This document shows positions 41,080 to 51,482 of a stretch of 64,000 nucleotides of DNA, in pieces. The stretch lies in contig NZ_CP007440.1 of NCBI RefSeq assembly GCF_001579845.1, positions 2,112,001 through 2,176,000 on the forward strand. Direction: 5' to 3'. The position numbers and the translations under genes were made by a program. The notes under the pieces are model-generated. The model was not told the DNA's origin and made no database searches. It saw only the letters and a list, made by a program, of their open reading frames with translations. Source of the stretch: Rhodoplanes sp. Z2-YC6860 (lineage in GTDB: Bacteria; Pseudomonadota; Alphaproteobacteria; Rhizobiales; Xanthobacteraceae). Positions within the stretch are counted from its first letter, which is position 1. The number at the start of each line of letters is the position of its first letter.

Positions 41080-42441
41080 ATGAATGGCACTGGTTCTGAC
41101 GACACGCAGCAGAGGCTCGACCGTCCGCTGATCATGACACGACGGACGATGCTCGCGGGCGCCGCGGCTTCGCTCTGGCTTCCGCATCAGGCCCTGGCGC
41201 AGACCCGTGTCGAGGTCACGCAAGGCAACATCAAGCCGATCCCGATCGCGTTGCCGGATTTTTCCGGCGGCACGCAAGGCGATGCCGAAGTGGCGCGCAA
41301 CATCACCCAGGTGATCACCGCAAACCTCAAGCGCTCCGGCTTGTTTCTGCCGATCGATCCGCAGGCCTTCATCGAGCGCAATCCAAACTTCGCCGGCATG
41401 CCGCGCTTTCCCGACTGGCGCGCGATCAACGCCCAGGCTTTGGTCACCGGCCGGATCACGCGGCAGCAGGACGGCCGTCTGCTGAGCGAGTTCCGGCTGT
41501 GGGACGTGGCCTCGGCCGAGCAGCTCATCGGCCAGCAGTACTTCACGTCGCCGGAAGCCTGGCGCCGCGTCGCGCACATCATCTCGGATGCGATCTACAA
41601 GCGTCTCACGGGTGAGTCCGGCTACTTCGACACCCGCGTGGCGTTCGTCGACGAGTCGGGACCGAAGCAGCAGCGCATCAAGCGGCTGGCGTTGATGGAT
41701 CAGGACGGCGCCAACGTGCGCTACCTGACGCGCGGTGACGACCTCGTGCTGACGCCGCGGTTCTCGCCGTCGACGCAGGAGATCACCTACATGTCGTTCG
41801 GCGGCCGCGAGCCGCGGGTGTTTCTGCTCAACACCGAAACCTTGCAGCGCGAGGTGGTCGGCAACTTCCCGAACATGAGCTTCTCGCCGCGCTTCTCGCC
41901 GGACGGCCAGCGCGTCATCATGAGCCTGCAGCAGGGCAGCAACTCCAACCTCTACGTGCTCGATCTGCGCTCCAAGGCGATGTCGCGGCTCACCGATACG
42001 GCGGCGATCGACACCGCGCCGTCCTATTCGCCCGACAGCACGCGCATCTGCTTCGAAAGCGACCGCGGCGGCTCGCAACAGATCTACATCATGAGCTCGG
42101 GTGGCGGGCAGGCGCAGCGCATCAGCTTCGGCGAGGGCCGCTATTCGACCCCGGTGTGGTCGCCGCGCGGCGACTACATCGCCTTCACCAGGCAGGCCAA
42201 TGGCAACTTCGGCATTGGCATCATCAAGCCGGACGGGTCGGGCGAGCGAATCCTGACCGAAGGTTTCCACAACGAAGGGCCGACCTTTGCGCCGAACGGC
42301 CGGGTGCTGATGTTCTTCCGCGATCCGGGCGGCAGCGGTGGGCCCTCGCTGTTCAGCATCGATATCAGCGGCCGGAACGAGTTACGGGTGCCGACCCCGG
42401 GTTTTGCCTCGGATCCGGCCTGGTCACCGCTGCTGTCGTGA
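41080..42441 (+). CDS. tolB: Tol-Pal system beta-propeller protein TolB
   Basis: The frame has three candidate starts: TTG 41059, ATG 41080 and ATG 41134. I use 41080, which has GGGAA upstream; 41134 ([23 protein letters not shown]) would begin right at the signal peptide but lacks a well-placed ribosome site. The signal has a twin-arginine-like TRRTML motif. The D1 domain follows ([20 protein letters not shown]), then a six-bladed WD40-like propeller with repeats such as [49 protein letters not shown] and [24 protein letters not shown]. TolB is periplasmic and binds Pal and TolA. It sits between tolA and pal as usual. Confidence 0.94.
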   Translation: MNGTGSDDTQQRLDRPLIMTRRTMLAGAAASLWLPHQALAQTRVEVTQGNIKPIPIALPDFSGGTQGDAEVARNITQVITANLKRSGLFLPIDPQAFIERNPNFAGMPRFPDWRAINAQALVTGRITRQQDGRLLSEFRLWDVASAEQLIGQQYFTSPEAWRRVAHIISDAIYKRLTGESGYFDTRVAFVDESGPKQQRIKRLALMDQDGANVRYLTRGDDLVLTPRFSPSTQEITYMSFGGREPRVFLLNTETLQREVVGNFPNMSFSPRFSPDGQRVIMSLQQGSNSNLYVLDLRSKAMSRLTDTAAIDTAPSYSPDSTRICFESDRGGSQQIYIMSSGGGQAQRISFGEGRYSTPVWSPRGDYIAFTRQANGNFGIGIIKPDGSGERILTEGFHNEGPTFAPNGRVLMFFRDPGGSGGPSLFSIDISGRNELRVPTPGFASDPAWSPLLS

Positions 42442-42633
42442 TTTGACGTTTCATGGCGGCGGCCATAGGAGAGCCACGTTAAGGCCGCATTAACCATGAC
42501 AGTGGGTTTCGGGGGAATGTGCTTTTTTCCCTGCCTTGGCAACTCCTCATCAAGGTTGACGGAACGTTCGTTTAACCAACCTCCTGCTAGATGACGGGAT
42601 GGTCCGGCGAAAACTCGAAACGGAGGCACCGGG

Positions 42634-43128
42634 ATGAAATCTATGTCGCGTATCGTCCACCGTGCAGGAATCATGACTCTGCTGGTGGCAGGCTTGGCGC
42701 TCGGCGCCTGTGCCAAGAACAATCAGGCGGCTGACTCACTTGCCTCGGCAGGTGTGGCAACGCCGGGCAGTCAGCAGGACTTCGTCGTCAATGTCGGCGA
42801 TCGCGTCTTCTTTGAGACCGATCAAACCGATCTGACGCCGCAGGCCCGCGCCACGCTCGACAAGCAGGCGCAATGGCTGCAGCAATATGCCAACTACACC
42901 TTCACCATCGAAGGCCACGCCGACGAGCGCGGCACGCGCGAATACAATATCGCGCTCGGCGCCCGTCGCGCCCAGACGGTGCGGGATTATCTTGCAGCGC
43001 AAGGCATCCAGCCGGGCCGCATGCGCACCGTGTCCTACGGCAAGGAACGTCCGGTCGCGGTGTGTAACGACATCTCGTGCTGGTCGCAGAACCGCCGCGC
43101 CGTCACGGTGCTCGGCGCCACATCTTAA
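42634..43128 (+). CDS. pal: Peptidoglycan-associated lipoprotein Pal
   Basis: The 164-residue protein has a lipoprotein signal with lipobox LALGAC (Cys26), a short linker, and the OmpA-like peptidoglycan-binding domain: GDRVFFETDQTDLTPQARATLDKQAQWLQQY and IEGHADERGTREYNIALGARRAQTVRDYLAAQGIQPGRMRTVSYGKERP. The conserved Asp and Arg that contact diaminopimelate lie in that second stretch. Pal anchors the outer membrane to peptidoglycan. About 190 bases separate it from tolB, with a possible separate promoter, and a strong terminator follows. Confidence 0.97.
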   Translation: MKSMSRIVHRAGIMTLLVAGLALGACAKNNQAADSLASAGVATPGSQQDFVVNVGDRVFFETDQTDLTPQARATLDKQAQWLQQYANYTFTIEGHADERGTREYNIALGARRAQTVRDYLAAQGIQPGRMRTVSYGKERPVAVCNDISCWSQNRRAVTVLGATS

Positions 43129-43170
43129 GTGCCGCGTCGCAAGACGACGGATGCTGCACGGACCTAAGCC

Positions 43171-43199
43171 CGGCGCCCGTAAGGGCGCCGTTTGCTTTT
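43171..43199 (+). terminator. Intrinsic terminator after pal
   Basis: An 8-bp perfect stem (43171-43178 with 43183-43190, CGGCGCCC and its complement) with a GTAA tetraloop is followed by TTTGCTTTT. It separates pal from the cpoB transcript. Confidence 0.9.
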
Positions 43200-43219
43200 G
43201 AGGGCATTCAGAGGGGATC

Positions 43220-44497
43220 ATGGGCCAAACGCGATCGCAGTCACACTTTGGTCCCGATCGCGCCGCTATGGTAGATACTCGCCGGGCAACCAGACGTTTC
43301 GACATGATGACCGTCAATCGCGGGCTCACGATGGCAGCGCTCGCCGCTGCTCTTTGCATTTCCACGGCCGCTGCCGCACAGGATAACGGCTCGCCTCCCT
43401 GGGGGTTCGACCGGCTATTCCAGCGCCCGCAGGCGAACGTCCCGCAGGGACAGCAGAGCCAAGGACAGCAAGGTCAATGGCGAGGCCAGCAGGCCGGCGG
43501 TCAGGAGGAGGCGCTGCCCGATCAGGTGTTGCGCGCCGAACGGGCCGAGCAGCAACTCCGGCAGATGACCGGACAGGTGGAACAGCTGCAGTACCGCAAC
43601 CAACAGCTTGAGGCGCAGATCCGCGCCATGGGCGGCACGCCGGGCGGCACAGCGGGTGCGCAGCCCGGACAGCCGCCGCAGCAGCAGCCGGCGCAGGGCG
43701 CGCAAATGGGCCAGCCGCTGCCCCCAATGCAGCAGCCGCGTACTGTGCAAGGTGCGCCGATGGCGGCACCATCGGCGCCGCCTGCGGCCGCGGCGCCGGG
43801 CCGCCGCTCCGACGTCTTCGATCCGTCACAAAACCCCAACGCGCCCGGCGCGCCGCATGCGCTGGGCAGCCTGTCGTCCAACGGCGCGGCCGAGCCACCC
43901 GTTGTGATCGAGGCCGATTCGCCGGTCGGCGCTCCCGGCGGCCGCGGCGCGGGCGCGCCGCTCGATCTTTCGACCATGACAGGCCGCGGCGGAGAGCCGG
44001 GCTATACCCGGCAGGGTGCCGAGCCGGGTTATGAACAGCAGGGCTCGCTGCCGGCGCCGCCCTCGCGCAACGTGAACGCCACCGGCGCGGTGGCCTCGGT
44101 CGCGCCGCCGACCGAACAGCCGAAAGACTACTACGACCTCGGCTACGGCTACGTGCTGCGTAAGGACTACGCGCTGGCCGAGCAGACCTTCGACAGCTTC
44201 CTGAAGAAATACCCGAATGATCGCCGTGCGCCCGAGGCGCAGTTCTGGCTCGGCGAAAGCCTGTTCCAGCGGCAGCGCTACGACGCCGCCGCGCAGGCAT
44301 TCCTTGACCTCTCGACCAAGTACGGCACGCATCCGAAGGCGCCGGAGGCGCTGTTGCGGCTCGGCCAGTCGCTGGCCGCGCTCAAGCAGAAGGAAATGTC
44401 TTGCGCGACCTTCGCCGAGATCGGCCGCAAGTATCCGAAGGCTCCCGCCAGCGTGAAGCAGGGCGTGGAGCGCGAGCAGAAGCGTGTCCAGTGCTGA
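43220..44497 (+). CDS. cpoB: Tol-Pal system protein CpoB/YbgF
   Basis: The periplasmic protein has a signal peptide beginning MTVNRGLTMAALAAALCISTAAAAQ. The ATG at 43220 has a good GAGGGG site but would precede that signal by 29 residues; an ATG at 43304 fits the signal but lacks a ribosome site. Next come a coiled coil (DQVLRAERAEQQLRQMTGQVEQLQYRNQQLEAQIRAM), a long Pro/Gln/Gly/Ala-rich middle (about residues 135-290) and C-terminal tetratricopeptide repeats (DYYDLGYGYVLRKDYALAEQTFDSFLKKYPNDRRAPEAQFWLGESLFQRQRYD). CpoB ties Tol-Pal to peptidoglycan synthesis at division. The end overlaps tilS by 14 bases. Confidence 0.9.
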   Translation: MGQTRSQSHFGPDRAAMVDTRRATRRFDMMTVNRGLTMAALAAALCISTAAAAQDNGSPPWGFDRLFQRPQANVPQGQQSQGQQGQWRGQQAGGQEEALPDQVLRAERAEQQLRQMTGQVEQLQYRNQQLEAQIRAMGGTPGGTAGAQPGQPPQQQPAQGAQMGQPLPPMQQPRTVQGAPMAAPSAPPAAAAPGRRSDVFDPSQNPNAPGAPHALGSLSSNGAAEPPVVIEADSPVGAPGGRGAGAPLDLSTMTGRGGEPGYTRQGAEPGYEQQGSLPAPPSRNVNATGAVASVAPPTEQPKDYYDLGYGYVLRKDYALAEQTFDSFLKKYPNDRRAPEAQFWLGESLFQRQRYDAAAQAFLDLSTKYGTHPKAPEALLRLGQSLAALKQKEMSCATFAEIGRKYPKAPASVKQGVEREQKRVQC

Positions 44498-45566
44498 CGG
44501 CTTAAAGCCGATCACCGACGCCGAAGTCAGAGCGCTGTTCGCCCATCTCGTCGATTTTCCCTCGTTGATCCTCGCCGTTTCCGGCGGCCCCGACTCGACC
44601 GCACTGATGGTGCTCGCCGCGCGCTGGCGTCAACGGCTCAGGCGCGGACCGAAGCTCGTCGCCGTCACGGTTGACCACGGGCTGCGGCCGGAGGCCAAAC
44701 GGGAAGCGCTCGCGGTCAAGAGGCTCGCGCGTTCGCTTCGCATCGAACACAAGACGCTGCGCTGGATCGGGACGAAGCCGAAATCCGGAATCCAGGAGGC
44801 GGCGCGTGCTGCGCGCTATCGATTGCTCGGCGGCGTGGCCTTGAAAGCGGACAAGGCTCCGGTGCTGACCGCGCATACACAGGACGATCAGGCCGAGACC
44901 GTGCTGTTCCGGATGATGCGCGGCAGCGGCGTGGCGGGCCTTGCCGCCATGCGGGCCGGCAATCCGCTGCCGGGTCACGAAGACCAGAAGCTCGCATTGT
45001 TCCGGCCGCTGCTCGGGGTTTCCAAATCGCGGCTGACCGCGACGTTGAGGGCCGCAAAAATCTCCTACGCCGACGACCCCTCCAACCGCGATCCGCGCTT
45101 TGCCAGACCCAGGCTCCGCGAACTGATGCCGCAACTCGCGGCCGAAGGCCTGACCTCCGAGCGGCTGGCCCGGCTCGCATCGCGGGTCTCGCGTGTCGAG
45201 TGGACGCTTTATGAGGTTTTGAATGCGGCGCTGCTCAAATTCGCGCCGGGGCCGTGGCCCGCGAAGGGGCCCATCACGCTCAATGCTGACGAATTCAGCC
45301 GTCTGCCCGAAGAGATCGCGTTGCGGATGCTCGAACGGATCATCAATTGGGTTGGGAATGAAGGGCCGGCGGAGCTCGGTAAGCTAGAAAACCTCTTCGA
45401 AGCCCTGGCGGTCGCGATGGTGACGCATCCCCGCAGGTTTCGCCGCACCCTGGCTGGGGCGGTGGTCACGATGGCCAAGGACCGGATCATCGTGGAGCTC
45501 GCGCCTGCGCGCAGGGCTGGTCTGAGCCGGCCTGCCTTGAACAGGTCTGCCCTCAAACGGCCTTAA
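44484..45566 (+). CDS. tilS: tRNA(Ile)-lysidine synthetase TilS
   Basis: The 360-residue enzyme carries the PP-loop ATP-binding motif SGGPDST (about residues 33-39), the segment VAVTVDHGLRPEAKREA, and AHTQDDQAETVLFRMMRGSGVAGLAAM, the standard TilS core. It makes lysidine at C34 of tRNA-Ile(CAU) so that it reads AUA codons. The C-terminal substrate domain is short compared with E. coli TilS (432 residues), as in other alphaproteobacteria. It overlaps cpoB by 14 bases and is followed by ftsH, its usual neighbour. Confidence 0.94.
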   Translation: MSSADGLKPITDAEVRALFAHLVDFPSLILAVSGGPDSTALMVLAARWRQRLRRGPKLVAVTVDHGLRPEAKREALAVKRLARSLRIEHKTLRWIGTKPKSGIQEAARAARYRLLGGVALKADKAPVLTAHTQDDQAETVLFRMMRGSGVAGLAAMRAGNPLPGHEDQKLALFRPLLGVSKSRLTATLRAAKISYADDPSNRDPRFARPRLRELMPQLAAEGLTSERLARLASRVSRVEWTLYEVLNAALLKFAPGPWPAKGPITLNADEFSRLPEEIALRMLERIINWVGNEGPAELGKLENLFEALAVAMVTHPRRFRRTLAGAVVTMAKDRIIVELAPARRAGLSRPALNRSALKRP

Positions 45567-45660
45567 CCAACCGCGAATCTCTTGGTCGCAGGTTCGTCAG
45601 AAAGGCCCCGAACGGGTTAGAATGCCGCGGATTCGCGGATGCCACCGTGCTTGCGTTCCC

Positions 45661-45689
45661 TTGGCAGTCGGCCCCTGCGGACCTACATT
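45661..45689 (+). promoter_or_regulatory. Sigma-70 promoter of ftsH
   Basis: TTGGCA at 45661-45666 and TACATT at 45684-45689 are spaced by exactly 17 bases. The predicted transcript start near 45696 gives a leader of about 110 bases. The -10 box is identical to that of the 6S RNA promoter in this window. Confidence 0.65.
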
Positions 45690-45804
45690 GGTTAAGCTTT
45701 GAGACCACCATCTGTGGTATGTGCCGAAGGCGACCCGGCGCAGAGGACACACGGCGAGCCGGCAAACCAAGGGCAGGGCGCTTCGGCAGGAAAGACTGAT
45801 CGGG

Positions 45805-47730
<1,926 letters not shown>

Positions 47731-47755
47731 GGCCGCACCACCCGGCCGACAGCTG

Positions 47756-47785
47756 CGCCCGCCGCAAGGCGGGCGTTGTTGTTTT
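47756..47785 (+). terminator. Intrinsic terminator of ftsH
   Basis: An 8-bp perfect stem CGCCCGCC/GGCGGGCG (47756-47763, 47768-47775) with a GCAA loop is followed by TTGTTGTTTT. Confidence 0.88.
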
Positions 47786-47860
47786 CGGGCGGCTCGACGA
47801 TACTGCGCGGGCTAGACCCTTCCCGCCCGAATTGAAGCACGCCGATGCAACAGGCACACT

Positions 47861-47988
47861 GTCACCCGCGGGCTTGACCCGCGGGTCCATACGGTGGCGC
47901 AAACGACCTAAACTCTTACGACTGCCTTTGCTGCAGCCGCTCATGGATTGCCGGGTCACGGCGCTTGCGCGCCGGCCCGGCAATGACA
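47861..47988. repeat. REP-like paired palindromes
   Basis: The left part (GTCACCCGCGGGCTTGACCC, then GCGGGTCCAT) carries two CCCGCGGG palindromes; the right part contains ATTGCCGGG at 47947-47955 pairing with CCCGGCAAT at 47976-47984. Both halves resemble intergenic repeats that I know from Bradyrhizobium genomes. The copy number here cannot be seen from one window. Confidence 0.65.
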
Positions 47989-48044
47989 CCGCCGTTGTGG
48001 CCAGCTGACGCAGGTTGGCTGAGAACCGGTTAAACACACGCACC

Positions 48045-48779
48045 ATGGCACTTCCGTTCAACGAAAAGCTTCTGATGCTGGTGCCTCCGTCGATCTATTA
48101 CCGGCGGCGCATCGCCAATGAGATCCGCACCGGCGAGCCCGAGCTTGCGATCCTCGCTGAGCTCATGCCCGATGGAGGCACCGCCATCGACGTGGGCGCC
48201 AACCAAGGCTTTTTCGCCTTCGCGCTGTCCGAGGTGGCCGACCGTGTGGTCTCGTTCGAGGCCAATCCGGACTACGCGCGCTTCGCCAAATGGATGCTGC
48301 GCGGCCGCGCCGAGGTGCACGAGGTCGCGATCTCCGACCAGCCGGGACGCGCGACGTTCTACGTGCCGCTGTCCGACGAGGGCATGGTGCTGCACTTCGC
48401 CGGCAACCTGAAGCAGACCCATTCGCAGTTCAAGAACCAGAAGACCTATGACGTCGAACTGCGCACGCTCGACAGCTTCGCGATCACCGACGTCCGCTTC
48501 ATCAAGGTCGATGTGGAGGGCTCGGAGCGCGAGGTGCTCGACGGCGCGAAAGAAATCATCGCCCGCGACCGGCCGGGCCTGCTGCTGGAGCTTCTCTCCG
48601 GCACCCACGCCGATCCGGGAAGCTACGCCAAGGATATCTGCGAGACCTTCGGCTATGACGCCTTCGTGGTGCAGCACGGCCGGAAGCTGCCGGGCCTGCC
48701 GACCATTGCGGCGCTCGGCAAGAACACCAGCTGGGGCACCGAGATCGAGACCAGGAACGTGCTGTTCCTGCCGCGTTAG
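48045..48779 (+). CDS. FkbM-family methyltransferase
   Basis: The 244-residue protein (start MALPFNEKLLMLVPPSIYYRRRIANEIRTGEPEL) has the SAM-binding motif GTAIDVGANQGFFAFAL and the FkbM sequence VVSFEANPDYARFAKWML, followed by the late signature LDSFAITDVRFIKVDVEGSEREVLDGAKEIIARDRPGLLLEL. FkbM proteins O-methylate sugars or polyketides; in rhizobia they often act on surface polysaccharide or glycolipid. There is no signal or membrane segment. It stands alone after the ftsH terminator and repeat element. The substrate is not predictable. Confidence 0.9.
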   Translation: MALPFNEKLLMLVPPSIYYRRRIANEIRTGEPELAILAELMPDGGTAIDVGANQGFFAFALSEVADRVVSFEANPDYARFAKWMLRGRAEVHEVAISDQPGRATFYVPLSDEGMVLHFAGNLKQTHSQFKNQKTYDVELRTLDSFAITDVRFIKVDVEGSEREVLDGAKEIIARDRPGLLLELLSGTHADPGSYAKDICETFGYDAFVVQHGRKLPGLPTIAALGKNTSWGTEIETRNVLFLPR

Positions 48780-48855
48780 AATCTTCAGTGTGTCGCATTT
48801 TCTGCGGCGAACCGCTGCACACTTCGCCGGAAAATGCTCAAGCGCGGAGCGAACC

Positions 48856-49470
48856 ATGCCGCTGCAGAACCGCGTCGATCCGTTTGGCGAACTCATCGTC
48901 ACGCCCGCGCGCGGGCTGTTCTTTGGCAATCGCGGCGGCCGCATCCACACCGACGACAAGCGGCTGACCCGGCGGCGCTGGGCTTCACGGCAATGGATCT
49001 GCTGCGTGCTGCAATTCAAGAACCGCCATCACGAGGTCTGGGGCCGGCGCTACACCGCGTTGTTCTTTCTCGACGAGCCGACCGCGCTCGCCGCCGGCCA
49101 CCGGCCGTGCTTCGAATGCCGGCGCAAGGAGGCCGAGGCGTTTGCCGAAAAGTGGCGTCAAGCCTTCGGACTGGAATCACGCCCGCGCGCGCCGGAGATG
49201 GACGAGCGCTTGCAGGCCGAACGGCTCGACGGCCGTGCCAAGCGAACGCACCGGCGCAAGATCGATGAGCTTCCCGATGGAGCTTTTATCGCGCTGGAGG
49301 GCGAGCCTTACGTGGTGCGTGGCGCCTCACTCTTGCATTGGACGCCGCAAGGCTACGACGCACGCAAGCGCCGTCCGCACGGCACCACGGTCGATGTCCT
49401 GACGCCGCCGGCGATGCTGGGCGTGCTCAAGGCCGGCTATCAGCCGCATTGGCATCCGAGCACATGTTGA
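48856..49470 (+). CDS. Conserved hypothetical protein with CxxC motif
   Basis: The 204-residue protein starts MPLQNRVDPFGELIVTPARGLFFGNRGGRIHTDDKRLTRRRWASRQWICCVLQFKNR. It contains ALAAGHRPCFECRRKEAEAFAEKW with a Cys pair (PCFEC), and the ends RKIDELPDGAFIALEGEPYVVRGASLLHWTPQGY and HGTTVDVLTPPAMLGVLKAGYQPHWHPS. The layout is one I recall as a widespread unnamed family in Hyphomicrobiales. It is soluble and basic in its first half. An open frame that continues upstream overlaps FkbM and is not coding. Function unknown; the Cys pair might bind a metal. Confidence 0.75.
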   Translation: MPLQNRVDPFGELIVTPARGLFFGNRGGRIHTDDKRLTRRRWASRQWICCVLQFKNRHHEVWGRRYTALFFLDEPTALAAGHRPCFECRRKEAEAFAEKWRQAFGLESRPRAPEMDERLQAERLDGRAKRTHRRKIDELPDGAFIALEGEPYVVRGASLLHWTPQGYDARKRRPHGTTVDVLTPPAMLGVLKAGYQPHWHPSTC

Positions 49471-49473
49471 AGG

Positions 49474-50157
49474 TCACCCCTTCATCGCCGCCTTGATGGC
49501 TTCCAGCCCTTTGCCGGCCTTTGCCGCCTCGATGATCTTCGCTTCCTTCGCCGCAAGCCCGGGCGCTGCGGCCTTCATCGGATCAATCGTCTCGATCGGC
49601 ACGACGACCGCGCCATGCTGGTCGGCGTGGATGAGGTCGCCGCTGCGCACCGCCATGCCGTGAATGTTCACGGCGAGCCCGAAGTCCACCACATGCACGA
49701 AGGCATGCGACGGCGAGATCGAGCCGGCCAGCATCTGGAAGCCAGGGGCGACCTGCGGGATGTCGCGGATCGAGCCGTTGGTGATGGTGCCGAGGCATCC
49801 CAGCGCCTTGTGCACGTTGGTCTGCACCTCGCCCCAGAATGCGCCGAAGCCGACGATCTCGTCGATGTCCTGGATCACCGCGATGCCGGGCTGAGGCTCG
49901 GCCGCGATGTAGTCGAGATAATCGAGCCGCTTGTTCATGTAGCCCGCTTCGCCGAGCGGCACGCGGTCCTGCGCCCGCATGGTCACGGTCTTGGCGAAGC
50001 CCACCATCGGCGGCAGGTCGGGGAAGGGACAGTGCAGATGTCGCACCGTGTAGCCGAAGCCGCGGCGCTCAGGTGCTACGATCTCCAGCAGATTGCAGAC
50101 GGTCGGCGTGTCGATCGAGCGCAGGAATTCGAATTGGCCCGGTGTCACGGTCGGCAT
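49474..50157 (-). CDS. RraA-like family protein (aldolase/dimethylmenaquinone methyltransferase-like)
   Basis: The 227-residue protein (start MPTVTPGQFEFLRSIDTPTVCNLLEI) has the RraA/HMG-aldolase fold: PQPGIAVIQDIDEIVGFGAFWGEVQTNVHKALGCLGTITNGSIRDIPQV. The GxFWGE phosphate loop and the RD pair used for metal and oxaloacetate-type substrates are present. Members split 4-hydroxy-4-methyl-2-oxoglutarate or decarboxylate oxaloacetate; others inhibit RNase E. A cruciform repeat overlies the region just upstream of its start. It may form a catabolic unit with the LLM and MFS genes upstream on the same strand. Confidence 0.85.
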   Translation of the reverse strand: MPTVTPGQFEFLRSIDTPTVCNLLEIVAPERRGFGYTVRHLHCPFPDLPPMVGFAKTVTMRAQDRVPLGEAGYMNKRLDYLDYIAAEPQPGIAVIQDIDEIVGFGAFWGEVQTNVHKALGCLGTITNGSIRDIPQVAPGFQMLAGSISPSHAFVHVVDFGLAVNIHGMAVRSGDLIHADQHGAVVVPIETIDPMKAAAPGLAAKEAKIIEAAKAGKGLEAIKAAMKG

Positions 50158-50177
50158 GGCGTTTCCCCTCTTTCTCC

Positions 50178-50291
50178 CCACGGTCATTCCGGGGCGCCGC
50201 GAAGCGGCGAACCCGGAATCCCGTACCGCAAGAACTCACTCTTCGTCTGGATTCCGGGTTCGCGCCTTTGGCGCGCCCCGGAATGACCGTG
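50178..50291. repeat. Cruciform repeat with 20-bp perfect arms
   Basis: Bases 50178-50197 and 50272-50291 are perfect 20-bp inverted repeats (CCACGGTCATTCCGGGGCGC and its complement). Each arm also holds an internal hairpin (CGCCGCGAAGCGGCG on the left; GCGCCTTTGGCGC on the right) and shares AACCCGGAATCC. This is a two-REP element of the kind seen between rhizobial genes, lying between the LLM and RraA-like genes. Confidence 0.88.
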
Positions 50292-50298
50292 GAGAGTG

Positions 50299-51444
50299 TT
50301 ACACAAAATCTCTCAATCCCGCCTGCTTCAGCAGCGGATAGGTCTTGTCGCGGAAATCACGCATGCCGTCTTCGTAACGCGGAAACGCCACCAGCACGCC
50401 ATCGAGGCCCGCCTTTGACAGCATCATCAGCCGGTCCACCACCTGCTCGCGCGTGCCGATCACCGGCAGTCCGCCCCAGCCCTGGATGAAAGCCTCCTGC
50501 AGCGGCTTGATGCGCTCCGGCGGCACGTTGCGCTTGTTGGTCTCGAGCGAAAAAATCTCGACCATGTTTTTCGCGGCGTCCCAATCGCCGCGCTTGTGCA
50601 CATAGTCGTCGTAAAAGGCGCGGGCCTCCGCCTCGGTCTCGCCCTGCACGATGTTGACCAGCGTCCACACCTTGATGTCGCGGCCGTACTGCTCGCGGGC
50701 GAGCGTGTGATAGGCCTGCACATGGGCGCGGCATTCGTCGAATCCGCCGGTGCGGATCACGGTAAACACCAGGTCGCAGTGCTTCACCGCATAGTGCCGG
50801 CCGAGATCGGAGGCGCCGGCGTTCATGATCGCAGGGTAGGGATATTGAATGGGCTTCGGCGCGAGGTAGCCCTTTTTGATCTTGAAGAAACGGCCCTCGT
50901 GATCGAAGGAATCATCCTCGGTCCACAACCGCTTGATGATGCCGAGCCATTCTTCCGCGCAGGCGTAGCGCTCCTCGTGGGACAGGAATGGCTGGTTGAA
51001 CATCTCGATCTCCGGCTGAACCCAGCCGGTGACGACGTTGAGGATGAAGCGGCCGTCGGAGATGTGGTCGATTGCTGCCGATTGCTTCGCCGCGATGATC
51101 GGATGGTTGATGGTGATGTGCGATGTCGAGACCACGCCGCTGTTTTGCGTGGAGGCCGAGATGCCGGCCGCCCAGGTGTAGGTCTCGAAGCCCGGTCCCT
51201 GCGGATTGAGCTTGCCGCCCCAGCCCATCCAGCGCGCCACCGGCACCAGCGCCTCGAACTCCATCTCGTCGGCGAGCTTCGCCAGCGCCACGGTGTTCGG
51301 CCAGGTGATGTCGAGCCGGCCGTCGAGGTCGCTCATCACGCAGCCGGAATCGAGATTGGTCTGGAACGTGCCGAGCTTCAGGCGCCGCGTGCTCAACGCC
51401 GGATTGGTTTCGAGCCGGTCTTTTTGTCTCGGCCGCATGGTCAT
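50299..51444 (-). CDS. LLM-class flavin-dependent monooxygenase
   Basis: From the ATG at 51444 (MTMRPRQKDRLETNPALSTRRLKLGTFQTNLDSGCVMSDLDGRLDITWPNT) the protein has 381 residues. It shows the luciferase-like TIM barrel, with SAAIDHISDGRFILNVVTGWVQPEIEMFNQPFLSHEERYACAEEWLGIIKRLW and the FMN pocket PAIMNAGASDLGRHYAVKHCDLVFT. The sub-group is close to RutA (pyrimidine oxygenase) and alkanesulfonate or dimethylsulfone monooxygenases; a two-component system with a separate flavin reductase is expected but no reductase gene is near. It follows the MFS gene by 38 bases, a likely operon. The substrate is unknown. Confidence 0.9.
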   Translation of the reverse strand: MTMRPRQKDRLETNPALSTRRLKLGTFQTNLDSGCVMSDLDGRLDITWPNTVALAKLADEMEFEALVPVARWMGWGGKLNPQGPGFETYTWAAGISASTQNSGVVSTSHITINHPIIAAKQSAAIDHISDGRFILNVVTGWVQPEIEMFNQPFLSHEERYACAEEWLGIIKRLWTEDDSFDHEGRFFKIKKGYLAPKPIQYPYPAIMNAGASDLGRHYAVKHCDLVFTVIRTGGFDECRAHVQAYHTLAREQYGRDIKVWTLVNIVQGETEAEARAFYDDYVHKRGDWDAAKNMVEIFSLETNKRNVPPERIKPLQEAFIQGWGGLPVIGTREQVVDRLMMLSKAGLDGVLVAFPRYEDGMRDFRDKTYPLLKQAGLRDFV

Positions 51445-51482
51445 GGCATTCCGTCCCGTCGTCTTGTTTTGTGAACTGAAGT

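Larger units (their letters stand above)
47731..48044. other. ftsH-FkbM intergenic region with terminator and repeats
   Basis: This 314-base gap contains the ftsH terminator (47756-47785) and a REP-like element (about 47861-47988). No coding sequence is supported. Confidence 0.6.

Noticed and set aside
39976-42270. 764-codon open frame on the minus strand across tolR, tolA and tolB
   Set aside because: Antisense mirror of Tol genes; composition is Arg/Leu/Gly-rich without motifs.
42561-42570. GAACGTTC before pal as an SOS (LexA) box
   Set aside because: The alphaproteobacterial box has seven bases between GTTC or GAAC half-sites; this palindrome has none. No SOS box was found before ruvC or ruvA either.
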